NCBI GenBank assembly: GCA_018820315.1
Contig: JAHJOQ010000111.1
Coordinates: 1-58,784, forward strand
Length of the DNA stretch: 58,784 nt
Origin: Candidatus Zixiibacteriota bacterium
GTDB lineage: Bacteria; Zixibacteria; MSB-5A5; JAABVY01; JAHJOQ01
Reading direction: 5' to 3'
A program made the position numbers and the translations under genes. Below are positions 7,883-17,106 of this stretch, in pieces (position 1 is the stretch's first letter; each line of letters opens with the position of its first letter). The notes below the pieces were generated by a model that saw only the letters and a program-made list of their open reading frames with translations, made no database searches and had not been told where the DNA came from.

Positions 7883-9628
7883 ATGAACGAAAAGCAACCC
7901 GCGTCGATCAGCACGCAGCATAAACGCTGGAGACTCATCTGTGACCTTCTGGATGAATCAAGCGAAAGCTACTCCGACAGAGTTCTGTTCAAGGATGCTT
8001 CCGGCAAGACTATCACATATTCCGAAACGAGGACTGCCGTAGATAATCTTGCCATGGGGCTCATTCTCAGCGGATTGTCGAAGGGTGATCGCGTCGGACT
8101 TCTCGGCGAGCGAAACTCATCCGACTGGTGCATCAGTTATCTTTCGATTCTTCGAATCGGCGCGGTTGTTGTGCCGCTTGATTCCGGATTGAAAACGGAT
8201 GAACTGGCGTCAATGCTCGCGGATTGCGGCGCCTCGGGAATAATCTGCTATGGAAAGGCAGTCGAGACACTCAAGAAAATCAGGCAACAGGTCAACTCGC
8301 TGGAGACCATTATCGCGTTTGATACGGGGCGGAGTTACGGTGCTTCCACGGTAGCCGATCTGATCACCAAAGGGAAAGGGCGGACAATCAAGTTCCCCAC
8401 CGTCGATCCCGACGATCTCGCTGTGCTGATCTACACATCAGGTACGACAGGCAAGCCGAAAGGCGTGATGCTATCCAACAGGAATATTGTCTCAGATATA
8501 ATCGCTGTGCATAACACCCTGCATTTTGTTCCGGAGGATGTCTTTCTCTCGGTACTTCCACTGCACCATACACTTGAATGCACGTGCGGCTTCCTGACAC
8601 CAATGTCAAAAGGCTGCAAGATCGTATATGCCCGAAGCTACAAGTCTTCCGAACTGCTCGAGGATCTGCGCGACAACAGAATATCGATCATGTGCAGTGT
8701 ACCACTGATATTCGAGAAAATGTATCTCGGCTTTCAACGGAAAGTCAGCAAGATCTCTACGCTGAGACGCCTCATGTTTAAAGTTCTCTTCAGATTGTCT
8801 GCTATCGGTCTGAAACGGTATTCTTACTGGGGGCGATCCCTCTTCAGATCGACAAGAAAGAGAGCCGGGATTGACAGCATTCGAATGTTTGTTTCTGGTG
8901 GAGCGGCGCTGCCGTTCGAAGTCGGCCAGTTTTTCAATGCTCTTGGCATTGTGACGTTGCAGGGATATGGTCTGTCTGAGACATCGCCTGCGCTCTCGAT
9001 CACTCCCGAAGAGAAGAACAAGATTGACTCTATCGGTCCGCCGCTTACCGGCGTGGAAATGCGAATTGACAATCCGGATGCCTATGGTAACGGAGAGATA
9101 GTTGCAAAAGGGCCGATGGTGATGCTCGGCTATTACAATAATCAGGTTGCGACCGATGAAGTCCTCAGGGATGGCTGGTTCTTCACCGGCGACATCGGTC
9201 ATGTCGATGAAGATGGGTATTTCCACATAACGGGACGGTCCAAGAATGTCATCGTGTCGGCTGCGGGAAAGAACATATATCCCGAAGAGATTGAGGCGCG
9301 GCTGAATCTGTCGGACTACATACTCGAGTCGCTTGTGCTTGGCAGGAAAGCGCCAGGTTCGAATGTCGAGGATGTGATAGCGGTAATCGTTCCCGATCAG
9401 GAGTTTATCTCTCAGGATGCAAACTCGACGGGACAAGCGGCGGCGCCCTTGGTTGAAGAGATAATATCGTCGGAGGTGAGATCTGTCAGTATGAGTCTCG
9501 CCGATTTCAAGAGGATCAAGAAGTTCTATATCCGCACTGAAGAGCTCCCGAAGACATCTACACGCAAAATCATGCGCTCACTCAAGATTGACGCCGATGG
9601 CAATCTGGTGCGGATGCAAAGAGTGTAG
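7883..9628 (+). CDS. AMP-forming long-chain acyl-CoA synthetase family ligase
   Basis: A 581-residue member of the ANL adenylate-forming superfamily. The P-loop-like motif IYTSGTTGKPKGVML is at about residues 183-197, the YGLSETSP motif at about 361-368, the hinge/ATP motif WFFTGDIGHVDEDGYFHITGR at about 432-452, and the C-terminal catalytic lysine region LPKTSTRKIMR at about 555. It should activate a carboxylic acid with ATP and then transfer it to CoA; overall order and length are those of FadD-type fatty acyl-CoA synthetases, but the chain length cannot be read from sequence. It stands alone downstream of the terminator, with no strong ribosome site before the ATG. Confidence 0.88.
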   Translation: MNEKQPASISTQHKRWRLICDLLDESSESYSDRVLFKDASGKTITYSETRTAVDNLAMGLILSGLSKGDRVGLLGERNSSDWCISYLSILRIGAVVVPLDSGLKTDELASMLADCGASGIICYGKAVETLKKIRQQVNSLETIIAFDTGRSYGASTVADLITKGKGRTIKFPTVDPDDLAVLIYTSGTTGKPKGVMLSNRNIVSDIIAVHNTLHFVPEDVFLSVLPLHHTLECTCGFLTPMSKGCKIVYARSYKSSELLEDLRDNRISIMCSVPLIFEKMYLGFQRKVSKISTLRRLMFKVLFRLSAIGLKRYSYWGRSLFRSTRKRAGIDSIRMFVSGGAALPFEVGQFFNALGIVTLQGYGLSETSPALSITPEEKNKIDSIGPPLTGVEMRIDNPDAYGNGEIVAKGPMVMLGYYNNQVATDEVLRDGWFFTGDIGHVDEDGYFHITGRSKNVIVSAAGKNIYPEEIEARLNLSDYILESLVLGRKAPGSNVEDVIAVIVPDQEFISQDANSTGQAAAPLVEEIISSEVRSVSMSLADFKRIKKFYIRTEELPKTSTRKIMRSLKIDADGNLVRMQRV

Positions 9629-9724
9629 CCGCCGTAAGGTGGAACGTGTTCCACCAAGTCCCCTCAAAATGTAGGTCAAACCCCTGTGGTTTTGACATCT
9701 TTCGTATACAACGCCGGAGGCGTT

Positions 9725-9790
9725 GTCATGCCGACGAAAGTCGGTATCCAGAAGACGTCAAGACTGGATTCCGATGTGCATCGGAATGAC
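9725..9790. repeat. Intergenic paired-palindrome repeat
   Basis: The unit starts gtcatgccgac and ends with the inverted form (c)ggaatgac. It contains two short palindromes, CCGAC-gaaa-GTCGG and ATTCCGATG-TG-CATCGGAAT, separated by a spacer flanked by tatccag and ctggatt. This is the architecture of REP/MITE-like elements dispersed between genes in many bacteria. No second full copy is seen in this window. Confidence 0.6.
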
Positions 9791-9864
9791 AGCCCTTCGG
9801 GCTGTTGGGATCATGCACAGCTCAACGCGCGAGAAGGAGTCCCTTCCTTCCCGCCATGAATAGA

Positions 9865-9890
9865 GCCGTCAGGAAAGGGTTCCTGACGGC
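9865..9890. repeat. Perfect 10-bp hairpin
   Basis: GCCGTCAGGA (9865-9874) pairs with TCCTGACGGC (9881-9890) across aagggt. The 12-mer TCCTGACGGCGC at 9881-9892 recurs in inverted form at 47821-47832, in another intergenic region, so it may belong to a second dispersed repeat family. Confidence 0.5.
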
Positions 9891-10031
9891 GCCTGTAATG
9901 ATCTATACTTCGAAGACTCAATTTCAAGTTTTGACAGAGGAGATGCAATGTTAAACTGCCGCGCTTCTAGTCAGGCTCGGGCAGATAGGGACGTCTCGAA
10001 GCCGTTCCGCCTATCTCCACAGTTCCCCGCG

Positions 10032-11675
10032 CTATATCTTCACCAACTCCACTCTCCGGTTGTTGGCCTTGCCTTCGGGGGAGTCGTTGGTGTCGATCGG
10101 CTTTGTCTCACCCCAACCCTTGCTTTCTAGACGAGAGCCGTCGATTCCAAAACTGCTCGTAAGATAACTCTTCACAGACTGTGCGCGATCATTCGAGAGC
10201 GTCATGTTGTAATCATCCGCGCCATCGCTATCTGTATGCCCTTCGATGCTCAGCTTCAGAGTCGGATCGTCGATCAGGAGTTCGCCGATTTCTTTGAGCG
10301 TCTTATATGACTCTGCCTTTATCGTATGTTTGCCGGAATCGAAGAGGATGCCGTGTGTAACGATCTTGCCTGTCTCATCGAGCTGCTCACGCATGCTCTT
10401 GCCCCCCTCGGCAAATCTGAATCCTCTAAACAGAGTCGGATTTTCCAGATCACGGTACGGCCGCAAGTAGAGCTCGAAACCCTCCGGTGAGAATCCTTCG
10501 ACCTTCGGGACGTTCGCCACGCGCTCTTCATTGATGTAGCACTTCATCGAGCGGGAGGTAGCCATGATCCTCATGGTATTTACACCCTTTCCGATGCGCT
10601 GTGGTAATACTTTACTCGCCAACGAGTGACCCTGAAGATTGAGCCATGTATCGTTGCCGGAAACGATTCCAAATTCGCCAACTATCTTTCCGGCTCCATC
10701 GACCCAGCGAATGTAGAAGTAGTTTCCAGACTTGTCAGTACCATTGTCGTAGAATTCAAGCTCGACCGTGTATTTCTCTGGAAGATGTCCCTTCGGAATC
10801 TTGGGACTGACAGTACCATTGTCGGTTGCCATGATCCAGAACTCTTTGCCAAGCTTAACAACCTCAAAAACACCTTGCTTTAAATTCCAGCGCCAAGGGA
10901 ACTCACCTTCTTCGTCACTCTTCATATCGTCATAGAATATGACTCGATCTCCCGGTACGAAATCATACTTGGTGTAGAGTTTCATGTCTTCAGCTGCGGC
11001 ACCTGGCGCGGCGGGCGTGCCAGTCTCTGAGTCTCCCGCTGATGCTGTTTTCGGTGTGTCTTCAGAAGTGGCAGCCATTTCTTCGCCTGTGTATCTGAAA
11101 TATTCGCCGGGGAGTTCCTTCTTGATCTCATTGACTGTGTTGCTTATAAGCTCCTTGATAGCGTCTTCCATCGGCTCGCCGGAGTACTGCTCAACCTGTC
11201 CCAGCGCACCGATTTCGCCAGAAAGTTCTGACTTGGCAGCGTTGACAGACCAGTCGGTCGATTTGGCATCGATCTTCAACTTCTTGATTTCTTTGCCGGA
11301 TGCAACATCAGTCAGCGTCAACTCCCATTTCAGTTTCGCACTGCGACCTTCAGCACCGGCAGTACCGAGCGCCTTCTTCTTGAGGGATCCGAGAGCCCCA
11401 CCTTGTTTGACATGCGGATCGAATTCCTTGACTTCACCGCTTATCACTACGTCTGAGTTGTCTCTCTCGACGAACCTGCCACTCTCGATAAGAGTATTCA
11501 TCAGCATCGTGCCAATATCAGCGGCTGTTCCACTGCTGCACTTGTCAGCTTTACTCACTATTTTGCCAACTGAGACGCTGGCTTTGTCCGCATCGCCGCC
11601 GCTGGCTAGTACCGTCATCATTAGCAGCATGGCGACAGCAATTACTACAATTCGAATAATAGAAAGTCTCTGCAT
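10032..11675 (-). CDS. OmpA-family outer-membrane protein with CsgG-like and beta-sandwich regions
   Basis: A 547-residue exported protein from the ATG at 11675, preceded by GGGAG at 6 bases; a GTG just upstream (11678) is too close to that site. After the signal peptide (about residues 1-25) is a region resembling CsgG-type domains (about 30-180, with MLMNTLIESGRFVERDNSDVVISG cut across two strands). Next is a middle beta-sandwich-like part (about 220-420, starting near DRVIFYDDM) and a C-terminal OmpA/MotB peptidoglycan-binding domain (about 440-547) with LSIEGHTDSDGADDYNMTLS, DRAQSV and NNRRVELV. It should tether the outer membrane to peptidoglycan. The exact role of the N-terminal half is unknown. 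Confidence 0.82.
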   Translation of the reverse strand: MQRLSIIRIVVIAVAMLLMMTVLASGGDADKASVSVGKIVSKADKCSSGTAADIGTMLMNTLIESGRFVERDNSDVVISGEVKEFDPHVKQGGALGSLKKKALGTAGAEGRSAKLKWELTLTDVASGKEIKKLKIDAKSTDWSVNAAKSELSGEIGALGQVEQYSGEPMEDAIKELISNTVNEIKKELPGEYFRYTGEEMAATSEDTPKTASAGDSETGTPAAPGAAAEDMKLYTKYDFVPGDRVIFYDDMKSDEEGEFPWRWNLKQGVFEVVKLGKEFWIMATDNGTVSPKIPKGHLPEKYTVELEFYDNGTDKSGNYFYIRWVDGAGKIVGEFGIVSGNDTWLNLQGHSLASKVLPQRIGKGVNTMRIMATSRSMKCYINEERVANVPKVEGFSPEGFELYLRPYRDLENPTLFRGFRFAEGGKSMREQLDETGKIVTHGILFDSGKHTIKAESYKTLKEIGELLIDDPTLKLSIEGHTDSDGADDYNMTLSNDRAQSVKSYLTSSFGIDGSRLESKGWGETKPIDTNDSPEGKANNRRVELVKI

Positions 11676-11882
11676 CACTCACTCCCTGTGTCTTGCATCC
11701 GTTACCTGAACATGAAGTTGATTTCTCCATTAGTACTGCGACTCAGGAATGTACGAATGGCCAAGTTCCATGTCAACCTCTTTGCTTTCGGGCGCGATAG
11801 CCGCATAGCAAATGATGAGTGAATCCGCAAGGCGTCAGAAAGCGCTTGCAAATCTGCATGTCGCAGCTTAATTGAGACCGCT

Positions 11883-12299
11883 ATGACCGAGACTTACGGG
11901 ATAAGAGTAGATACCAAAGGTGACGGGGACATTCTCGATCTGACCCAGCAGGTGTCTGAGAGTGTCAATAAGTCGGGAATATCGTCCGGTATAGTGACGG
12001 TATTCGTGCCGGGATCGACCGCCGGTATAACTACAATCGAGTTCGAACCGGGCTTGCAGAAGGATTTGCCGGAGTTTTTCGAGAAGATCATTCCCAGGAA
12101 CAAGACATATCACCATGATGAGACATGGGGGGACGGAAACGGCTTCTCGCATCTTCGCGCTGCGTTGGTCGGACCATCGCTCACCGTGCCGGTGGTTTCC
12201 GGGAAGTTGATACTGGGTACATGGCAGCAGATTGTTCTGCTCGATTTCGACAATCGGTCGCGGCAACGCGAGATCGTCGTGCAGGTGATTGGGGAATAG
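11883..12299 (+). CDS. yjbQ: YjbQ/UPF0047 family protein
   Basis: A 138-residue protein matching the compact YjbQ (UPF0047, COG0432) family in length and motifs: VFVPGSTAGITTIEFEP, YHHDETWGDGNGFSHLRA and the final GTWQQIVLLDFDNRSRQREIVVQV region. The His/Asp/Glu cluster around YHHDETW and the GNGFSH segment form the presumed active site. Some members have weak thiamine-phosphate synthase activity, but the physiological role is unsettled. It ends 6 bases before mtnA, so the two are likely co-transcribed. Confidence 0.88.
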   Translation: MTETYGIRVDTKGDGDILDLTQQVSESVNKSGISSGIVTVFVPGSTAGITTIEFEPGLQKDLPEFFEKIIPRNKTYHHDETWGDGNGFSHLRAALVGPSLTVPVVSGKLILGTWQQIVLLDFDNRSRQREIVVQVIGE

Positions 12300-12305
12300 C
12301 GGGGA

Positions 12306-13310
12306 ATGATAGACTACTACTCGGTGAAATGGATGGACGATTATCTGTCTCTGCTCGATCAGACCCTCCTGCCATCTGAAGAGAAGTATCTGAAAATCAC
12401 AGACTATCGAGATGTGATCGAAGCGATAAAGAGTCTGCGCGTACGAGGAGCGCCTGCTATTGGAGTCGCTGCGGCCTATGCTACCGTGCTTGCAGCTCGG
12501 AACGAATCTGACCCTGCAAAGCTGGCACTGATGTTCGAGGAGATTCGCGCCGCTCGCCCGACGGCGGTAAATCTCATGTGGGCGGTCGATCGGCAGAGTG
12601 AAACTCTTTCTTCCACCTGCGTAGAGAAATCCAGCGAAGTGGTGCAGATGCTTCTCCAAGGAGCTAATCAGATATACGACAATGACTTGAGGATGTGTGA
12701 GGCGATAGGTGATCATGGTAATGACCTGATCCAGGACGGCTTCTCCATCTTAACTCATTGCAACGCAGGCGCTTTGGCGACAGCAGGCATGGGGACTGCT
12801 CTTGCTCCGATTTTTGTAGCTCACGGGAGTGGTAAGAAAGTCACGGTATACGCAGACGAGACTCGTCCGCTGCTCCAGGGAGCCCGTCTGACTATTTGGG
12901 AGCTAATGCGGCATGGAATCGATGCCACGCTTCTCTGTGACTCAGCAGCGGCATATTTGATGAGTCAAGGCAGAATTGACATGGTAATCGTCGGCGCAGA
13001 CCGAATCGCGAAAAACGGCGATGTCGCTAACAAGATCGGAACCCTGAGCGTAGCAATCGCTGCAAGTAAATATGGCATACCGTTTTATGTTGCGGCGCCG
13101 AGCTCGACATTCGATGCTGGGACGCCTGATGGGAGCGGTATTATTATTGAGGAAAGAGATTCGGCGGAAATCACTCATATTGGATCGTACGTGACTTCAC
13201 CGCGCGGAATCAGAGTATATGCGCCGGCATTTGACATAACGCCCGCTGAGCTAATCACCGGGATCATTTCCGAAAAAGGAGTGTTTAGCCCCGGTGAGCA
13301 TCTGACGTGA
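12306..13310 (+). CDS. mtnA: S-methyl-5-thioribose-1-phosphate isomerase
   Basis: A 334-residue MtnA/eIF2B-alpha-like isomerase of the methionine salvage pathway, converting methylthioribose-1-phosphate to methylthioribulose-1-phosphate. It shows the RVRGAPAIGVAAAYA substrate loop (about residues 44-58), the catalytic cysteine in THCNAGALATAG (Cys152) and the catalytic aspartate in GADRIAKNGDVANKIGT (Asp232). The 80-residue spacing between them is that of characterised MtnA proteins. No other methionine-salvage gene is nearby, so the rest of the pathway must lie elsewhere. Confidence 0.93.
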   Translation: MIDYYSVKWMDDYLSLLDQTLLPSEEKYLKITDYRDVIEAIKSLRVRGAPAIGVAAAYATVLAARNESDPAKLALMFEEIRAARPTAVNLMWAVDRQSETLSSTCVEKSSEVVQMLLQGANQIYDNDLRMCEAIGDHGNDLIQDGFSILTHCNAGALATAGMGTALAPIFVAHGSGKKVTVYADETRPLLQGARLTIWELMRHGIDATLLCDSAAAYLMSQGRIDMVIVGADRIAKNGDVANKIGTLSVAIAASKYGIPFYVAAPSSTFDAGTPDGSGIIIEERDSAEITHIGSYVTSPRGIRVYAPAFDITPAELITGIISEKGVFSPGEHLT

Positions 13311-13389
13311 GTGCTGAATTCTGAGGGTCTGTCTGTCACAGGTCTGAATAATTCAATTGCTTAGACGAAAAAACTTTGTCACTCGGGAC

Positions 13390-13417
13390 TTGACAAAACA
13401 GAATTTATCCATATAAT
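13390..13417 (+). promoter_or_regulatory. Strong sigma70-type promoter of the ribosomal-protein operon
   Basis: A consensus -35 TTGACA (13390-13395) and a consensus -10 TATAAT (13412-13417) are separated by 16 bases, about 40 bases before the rplM start. This is the best consensus promoter in the window and fits a highly expressed operon. Confidence 0.75.
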
Positions 13418-13456
13418 AATTGCTTGAGAAATTTTGGCTCTGATTGAGGAGAACGG

Positions 13457-13891
13457 ATGAAGACTTATATTCCTAAAGTGGCTGATATTGAGAAGAAGTG
13501 GTTCGTCGTAGATGTAGATGGCAAGAACTTTGGTCGCCACATTGTTAAGATATCTCGAATTTTGACCGGCAAGAATAAGCCTTGGTATACTCCTCATATT
13601 GATACCGGAGATTACGTGATAATTGTCAATGCCAAGAAAGTGGAGATCTCCGGAAGGAAACGGACTGAGAAGAAGTACTACAATTATTCTGGCTATCCTG
13701 GTGGTCTTAAGGAGAGAAGTTTCGGACAACTTCTTGAAAGAACACCTGACAGACTCTTTCGCAGAGCGGTCTGGGGAATGATTCCCAAGAACAGACTCGG
13801 AAGAAAGATGCTGAAGAAGCTTTTTGTTTACGACGGTCCCGAGCATCCGCATCAGGCGCAGAAGCCGGAACCTCTGTCTCTTGGCAGGTAA
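13457..13891 (+). CDS. rplM: Ribosomal protein L13
   Basis: A 144-residue large-subunit protein, close to the usual 142. It begins with the typical KWFVVDVDGKNFGR region and contains the L13 signatures GDYVIIVNAKKVEISG and MIPKNRLGRKMLKKLFVY, ending with the HPHQAQKPEPL tail. It binds 23S rRNA early in assembly. It follows the strong promoter and has a TGAGGAG ribosome site. rpsI follows after 32 bases, the conserved pairing found across bacteria. Confidence 0.97.
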   Translation: MKTYIPKVADIEKKWFVVDVDGKNFGRHIVKISRILTGKNKPWYTPHIDTGDYVIIVNAKKVEISGRKRTEKKYYNYSGYPGGLKERSFGQLLERTPDRLFRRAVWGMIPKNRLGRKMLKKLFVYDGPEHPHQAQKPEPLSLGR

Positions 13892-13923
13892 ATTATTTCT
13901 TTCTGAATATAGAAAGGCAGTAG

Positions 13924-14316
13924 ATGCAACCACAGGTTTATTACGCAACAGGTCGTCGCAAGGCCGCCGTTGCGAGTCTTTGGCTAACGCCGGGCGATCC
14001 CGCTTGCAACATCAACGGGATTGACTTCAAGATCTACATGGAGCGGCGGCTCCTTTCCAATCATGTCCAGACTCCTCTTGAGGTCACCGGCACCGTGGGT
14101 AAAGTCGGATTCAAGTGCAAAACTCAGGGTGGCGGGAAAAAAGGCCAGGCCGGAGCTGTCAGACTGGCTCTGGCACGTGCTCTAATGAAGATGGACGAAA
14201 CGCTCAGGAAGCCGCTGAAAGAGGCAGGATTGCTGACCCGTGACGCCCGAGAGGTTGAGCGTAAGAAGTACGGAATGGTCAAGGCCCGTAAGAGATTCCA
14301 ATTCTCGAAGAGATAA
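13924..14316 (+). CDS. rpsI: Ribosomal protein S9
   Basis: A 130-residue small-subunit protein of normal length. The N-terminal YYATGRRKAAVA and the C-terminal basic tail KKYGMVKARKRFQFSKR are diagnostic; the tail reaches the P-site tRNA in the ribosome. A GlyGly-Lys-rich stretch (GGGKKGQAGAVRLALARAL) is the family core. It is encoded 32 bases after rplM; a 99-base gap with no obvious terminator then leads to rpsB. Confidence 0.97.
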   Translation: MQPQVYYATGRRKAAVASLWLTPGDPACNINGIDFKIYMERRLLSNHVQTPLEVTGTVGKVGFKCKTQGGGKKGQAGAVRLALARALMKMDETLRKPLKEAGLLTRDAREVERKKYGMVKARKRFQFSKR

Positions 14317-14415
14317 TCTCTCTATAAATGATGCACATCTGTGGATTCGGAGGGTGGTCGCGCAAGTGTCCCTTCGGAGATGAAGCAGGTGGAAGTTTAA
14401 CCAACAGGAGCACAC

Positions 14416-15201
14416 ATGCTGCAAGTCACCATTAAGGACCTTCTCGAAGCAGGCGTTCATTTTGGGCACCAGACAAGACGCTGGAATCCCAAGATGAAGC
14501 GATTCATCTTCACCTCGAAGAATGGCATTTACATCATCGATCTCAAGAAGACTCTTCTTTCGCTCGATCGAGCCTGTCAAAAGGTTCGCGAGGTTCTCGA
14601 TAAGAATCAGAAGATTCTCTTTGTCGGGACAAAGAAGCAGGCTCAGGTAGTAATCAGGGAAGAGGCGGCGCGATGTGACCAGTTCTTCGTCACCGAGCGA
14701 TGGCTTGGCGGCATGCTGACCAATTTTCAGACTATCAAGAAGAATATCAAGAGGTTCAAGGACCTCGAAAACATGAAGGCTGATGGAACGTTCGAAAAGC
14801 TGACCAAGAAAGAGGTGGCGGGACACGAACGCGCAATCACGAAGCTTGAGAAAGCACTTGGCGGCATCAAAGAGATGAATGTCCTGCCCGGCCTTGTTTT
14901 CGTAGTCGATGTCAAGAAGGAACACATCGCAGTGGCCGAAGCTTCCAAGCTCGGCATTCCGATCGTTGCGATTATTGATACAAACTCCGATCCTGATCCG
15001 ATCGATTTCCCGATTGCGGGAAATGACGATGCTATCAAGTCGATCAGGATTATTACGAAAGAGATATCGCGGATAGCGATGGAGTCACGGAGTAGACTCA
15101 AGGATCAGGCGGAGGCAATGTCAGAGAGTAGAGATGACACTGCCGCTCATCGGCCTCATCGTGACTTGGCTGATGGTGGCGAGACCGCACACGAGGTGTA
15201 A
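14416..15201 (+). CDS. rpsB: Ribosomal protein S2
   Basis: A 261-residue S2. The first family motif [19 protein letters not shown] is near the N-terminus, [14 protein letters not shown] lies mid-protein and [19 protein letters not shown] with the later DTNSDPD complete the core. The final 30 residues are charged and probably disordered, an extension common outside Proteobacteria. It has a CAGGAG ribosome site 6 bases before the ATG. tsf follows after 17 bases, the near-universal rpsB-tsf pair. Confidence 0.97.
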   Translation: MLQVTIKDLLEAGVHFGHQTRRWNPKMKRFIFTSKNGIYIIDLKKTLLSLDRACQKVREVLDKNQKILFVGTKKQAQVVIREEAARCDQFFVTERWLGGMLTNFQTIKKNIKRFKDLENMKADGTFEKLTKKEVAGHERAITKLEKALGGIKEMNVLPGLVFVVDVKKEHIAVAEASKLGIPIVAIIDTNSDPDPIDFPIAGNDDAIKSIRIITKEISRIAMESRSRLKDQAEAMSESRDDTAAHRPHRDLADGGETAHEV

Positions 15202-15218
15202 ACATCGAGGAATAGACA

Positions 15219-15812
15219 ATGCAGATAACAGCCAGTTTAGTCAAAGAACTTCGCGAGAAAACCGGTGCCGGCATGATGGATTGCAAGAAGGCATTGGCAG
15301 AGACTGACGGTGACTTGCAGAAAGCCACGAGCCTTCTTCGCGAGAAAGGCATTGCGAAAGCGGCTTCAAAATCGAGCAGACAGGCAAAAGAAGGCGCTAT
15401 CATATCTTATATTCATCCCGGCGACAAGCTCGGTGTGCTACTCGAGCTGAACTGCGAGACCGATTTCGTTGCTCGCACTGACGATTTCAAAGAGCTTTCC
15501 AAGAACATCGCTATGCAGATTGCCGCCTCAAGCCCGCTAGTGATTGCGCGGGAAGAGTTGGATGAGGAGACGCTCGAAGAGGAGCGCAAGATCTATCGGA
15601 CTCAGGCTTTGAATGAGGGCAAGCCTGAGCAGATAGTCGACAAGATCGTGACCGGCAGGTTGGAGAAGTACTATCAGGAAGTCTGCCTTCTTGATCAGCC
15701 ATATATCCGCGACCAGGACAAGTCCGTGTCTGACCTTCTGACCGAGGCTGTCGGCAAACTGGGCGAGAACCTGGTCATCAGACGTTTCAAACGATTCGCA
15801 TTGGGTGAGTAG
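15219..15812 (+). CDS. tsf: Elongation factor Ts, short form
   Basis: A 197-residue EF-Ts, the nucleotide-exchange factor of EF-Tu. The N-terminal UBA-like module with LVKELREKTGAGMMDCKKAL and the core motif VLLELNCETDFVARTDDF are clear. It is much shorter than the E. coli protein (about 280 residues) and matches the compact form known from Thermus and other lineages, which lacks the second core subdomain. It is not truncated, since the C-terminal module and stop abut pyrH exactly. Confidence 0.96.
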   Translation: MQITASLVKELREKTGAGMMDCKKALAETDGDLQKATSLLREKGIAKAASKSSRQAKEGAIISYIHPGDKLGVLLELNCETDFVARTDDFKELSKNIAMQIAASSPLVIAREELDEETLEEERKIYRTQALNEGKPEQIVDKIVTGRLEKYYQEVCLLDQPYIRDQDKSVSDLLTEAVGKLGENLVIRRFKRFALGE

Positions 15813-16541
15813 ATGTCTAACCCTCGCTTCAGACGGGTTCTTCTGAAGCTGTCGGGCGAGGCGCTGATGGGCGACCGCCAATTCGGCATCGACAGCGCAA
15901 TGCTCGATTTCGTCGCAGGGGAGATTGCTTCCGTGCGGCAGCTTGATGTCGAGCTCTCCGTTGTCGTCGGTGGTGGGAACATCTACCGGGGACTCGCGGC
16001 TGCAGAGCGGGGTGTGGATCGCGTCACCGGCGACTACATGGGAATGCTCGCCACGGTTATCAACTCAATGGCATTGCAGGATTGTCTCGAGCAGAATAAC
16101 ATCGACACCAGAGTGATGACAGCTTTCAATATGGAAGCTATCGCTGAGCCTTACATCCGACGCAGAGCTGTCCGCCATCTTGAAAAGAGCAGAGTCATTA
16201 TTCTTGCGGCGGGAACCGGAAATCCATATTTTACTACTGACACGGCTGCAGCGCTTCGAGCAATGGAAATTGAGGCGGAGGTTCTATTGAAAGCGACGAA
16301 GGTCGATGGGGTCTATGACTCTGATCCGGTGACCAATCCAGATGCAAAACGATTTGATACGATATCCTATGGCGATGTCCTCAACAAAGGTCTGAAAGTC
16401 ATGGATTCGACAGCAACCGCGCTTTGCATGGATAACAACATACCGATAATCGTATTTGATCTTCACGTCAAAGGCAATATCAGACGAGTGATAGAGGGCG
16501 AGAGAATTGGTTCAATCGTCCAAGCAGGGGAGCAGGTATGA
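15813..16541 (+). CDS. pyrH: UMP kinase
   Basis: A 242-residue hexameric-type bacterial UMP kinase of the amino acid kinase fold. It begins [15 protein letters not shown], the phosphate-binding start of the family, then has [28 protein letters not shown] and the [12 protein letters not shown] nucleotide loop. It phosphorylates UMP to UDP. The ATG immediately follows the tsf stop with no spacer, so translation is coupled. The stop overlaps the next start as ATGA. Confidence 0.97.
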   Translation: MSNPRFRRVLLKLSGEALMGDRQFGIDSAMLDFVAGEIASVRQLDVELSVVVGGGNIYRGLAAAERGVDRVTGDYMGMLATVINSMALQDCLEQNNIDTRVMTAFNMEAIAEPYIRRRAVRHLEKSRVIILAAGTGNPYFTTDTAAALRAMEIEAEVLLKATKVDGVYDSDPVTNPDAKRFDTISYGDVLNKGLKVMDSTATALCMDNNIPIIVFDLHVKGNIRRVIEGERIGSIVQAGEQV

Positions 16542-17095
16542 TTAAGACGATCACCAAGGCGGCTGAAGATCGCATGAATAAGACGATCGACGCCGTGAAA
16601 CAGCAGTTGGCGTCGATTCGAACCGGAAAAGCCTCACCATCGCTGGTGGAGAACCTCAAAGTCAACTACTACGGCAGTATGACTCCGATGTCTCAGGTGG
16701 CATCAATATCGGCTCCGGAACCGAGGCTCCTGGTTGTGCAGCTCTGGGATAAGACAGCGGTGCCGGAAGTTGTTAAGACCATTCAGTCTTCCGATCTTGG
16801 CCTGAATCCGCAGGTTGAAGGGCAGATCCTCCGAATTCCGATCCCTCCGTTGAGCGAGGAGCGCCGAAGGGAGCTTGTCAAGCTGGCCAAGAAGTATGGA
16901 GAAGAGGCCAAGGTTGCTTTGAGAAATATACGGCGTGATGTCAACGATGAGTTGAAGAAGACTGAGAAGGAAAAGAAGATTTCAGAAGACCAGATGCATG
17001 ATGGTCTGCAGGATGTTCAGAAACTCATCGACGATTTTACCAAGAATGTCGATCACCTTACCTCAAAGCGCGAAGCGGAGGTTATGGAGCTGTAG
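16538..17095 (+). CDS. frr: Ribosome recycling factor
   Basis: A 185-residue RRF of standard length. It has the two-domain pattern: a three-helix bundle with [17 protein letters not shown] near the N-terminus, the small beta domain ([14 protein letters not shown]), and the long C-terminal helices with [22 protein letters not shown] cut by family-typical charged residues. It works with EF-G to split post-termination ribosomes. It overlaps pyrH by 4 bases (ATGA), with a GGGGAG site inside the pyrH end. Confidence 0.97.
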   Translation: MIKTITKAAEDRMNKTIDAVKQQLASIRTGKASPSLVENLKVNYYGSMTPMSQVASISAPEPRLLVVQLWDKTAVPEVVKTIQSSDLGLNPQVEGQILRIPIPPLSEERRRELVKLAKKYGEEAKVALRNIRRDVNDELKKTEKEKKISEDQMHDGLQDVQKLIDDFTKNVDHLTSKREAEVMEL

Positions 17096-17106
17096 AAGGG
17101 TTAGAA

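Larger units (their letters stand above)
9629..10031. other. 403-bp intergenic region with palindromic repeats
   Basis: This convergent gap between the acyl-CoA ligase and the minus-strand OmpA gene contains no credible gene. It carries a small hairpin AACGCC-GGA-GGCGTT (9710-9724), a paired-palindrome repeat (9725-9790), a hairpin with a cccttcggg tip (9789-9805) and a 10-bp hairpin (9865-9890). None is followed by a T run long enough to be called a terminator with confidence. Confidence 0.6.

Noticed and set aside
9948-10130. A short plus-strand frame with a GAGGAG-like site near its ATG
   Set aside because: It overlaps the OmpA gene end antisense, its translation looks random, and it has no conserved core. 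The ribosome-site match may be chance.
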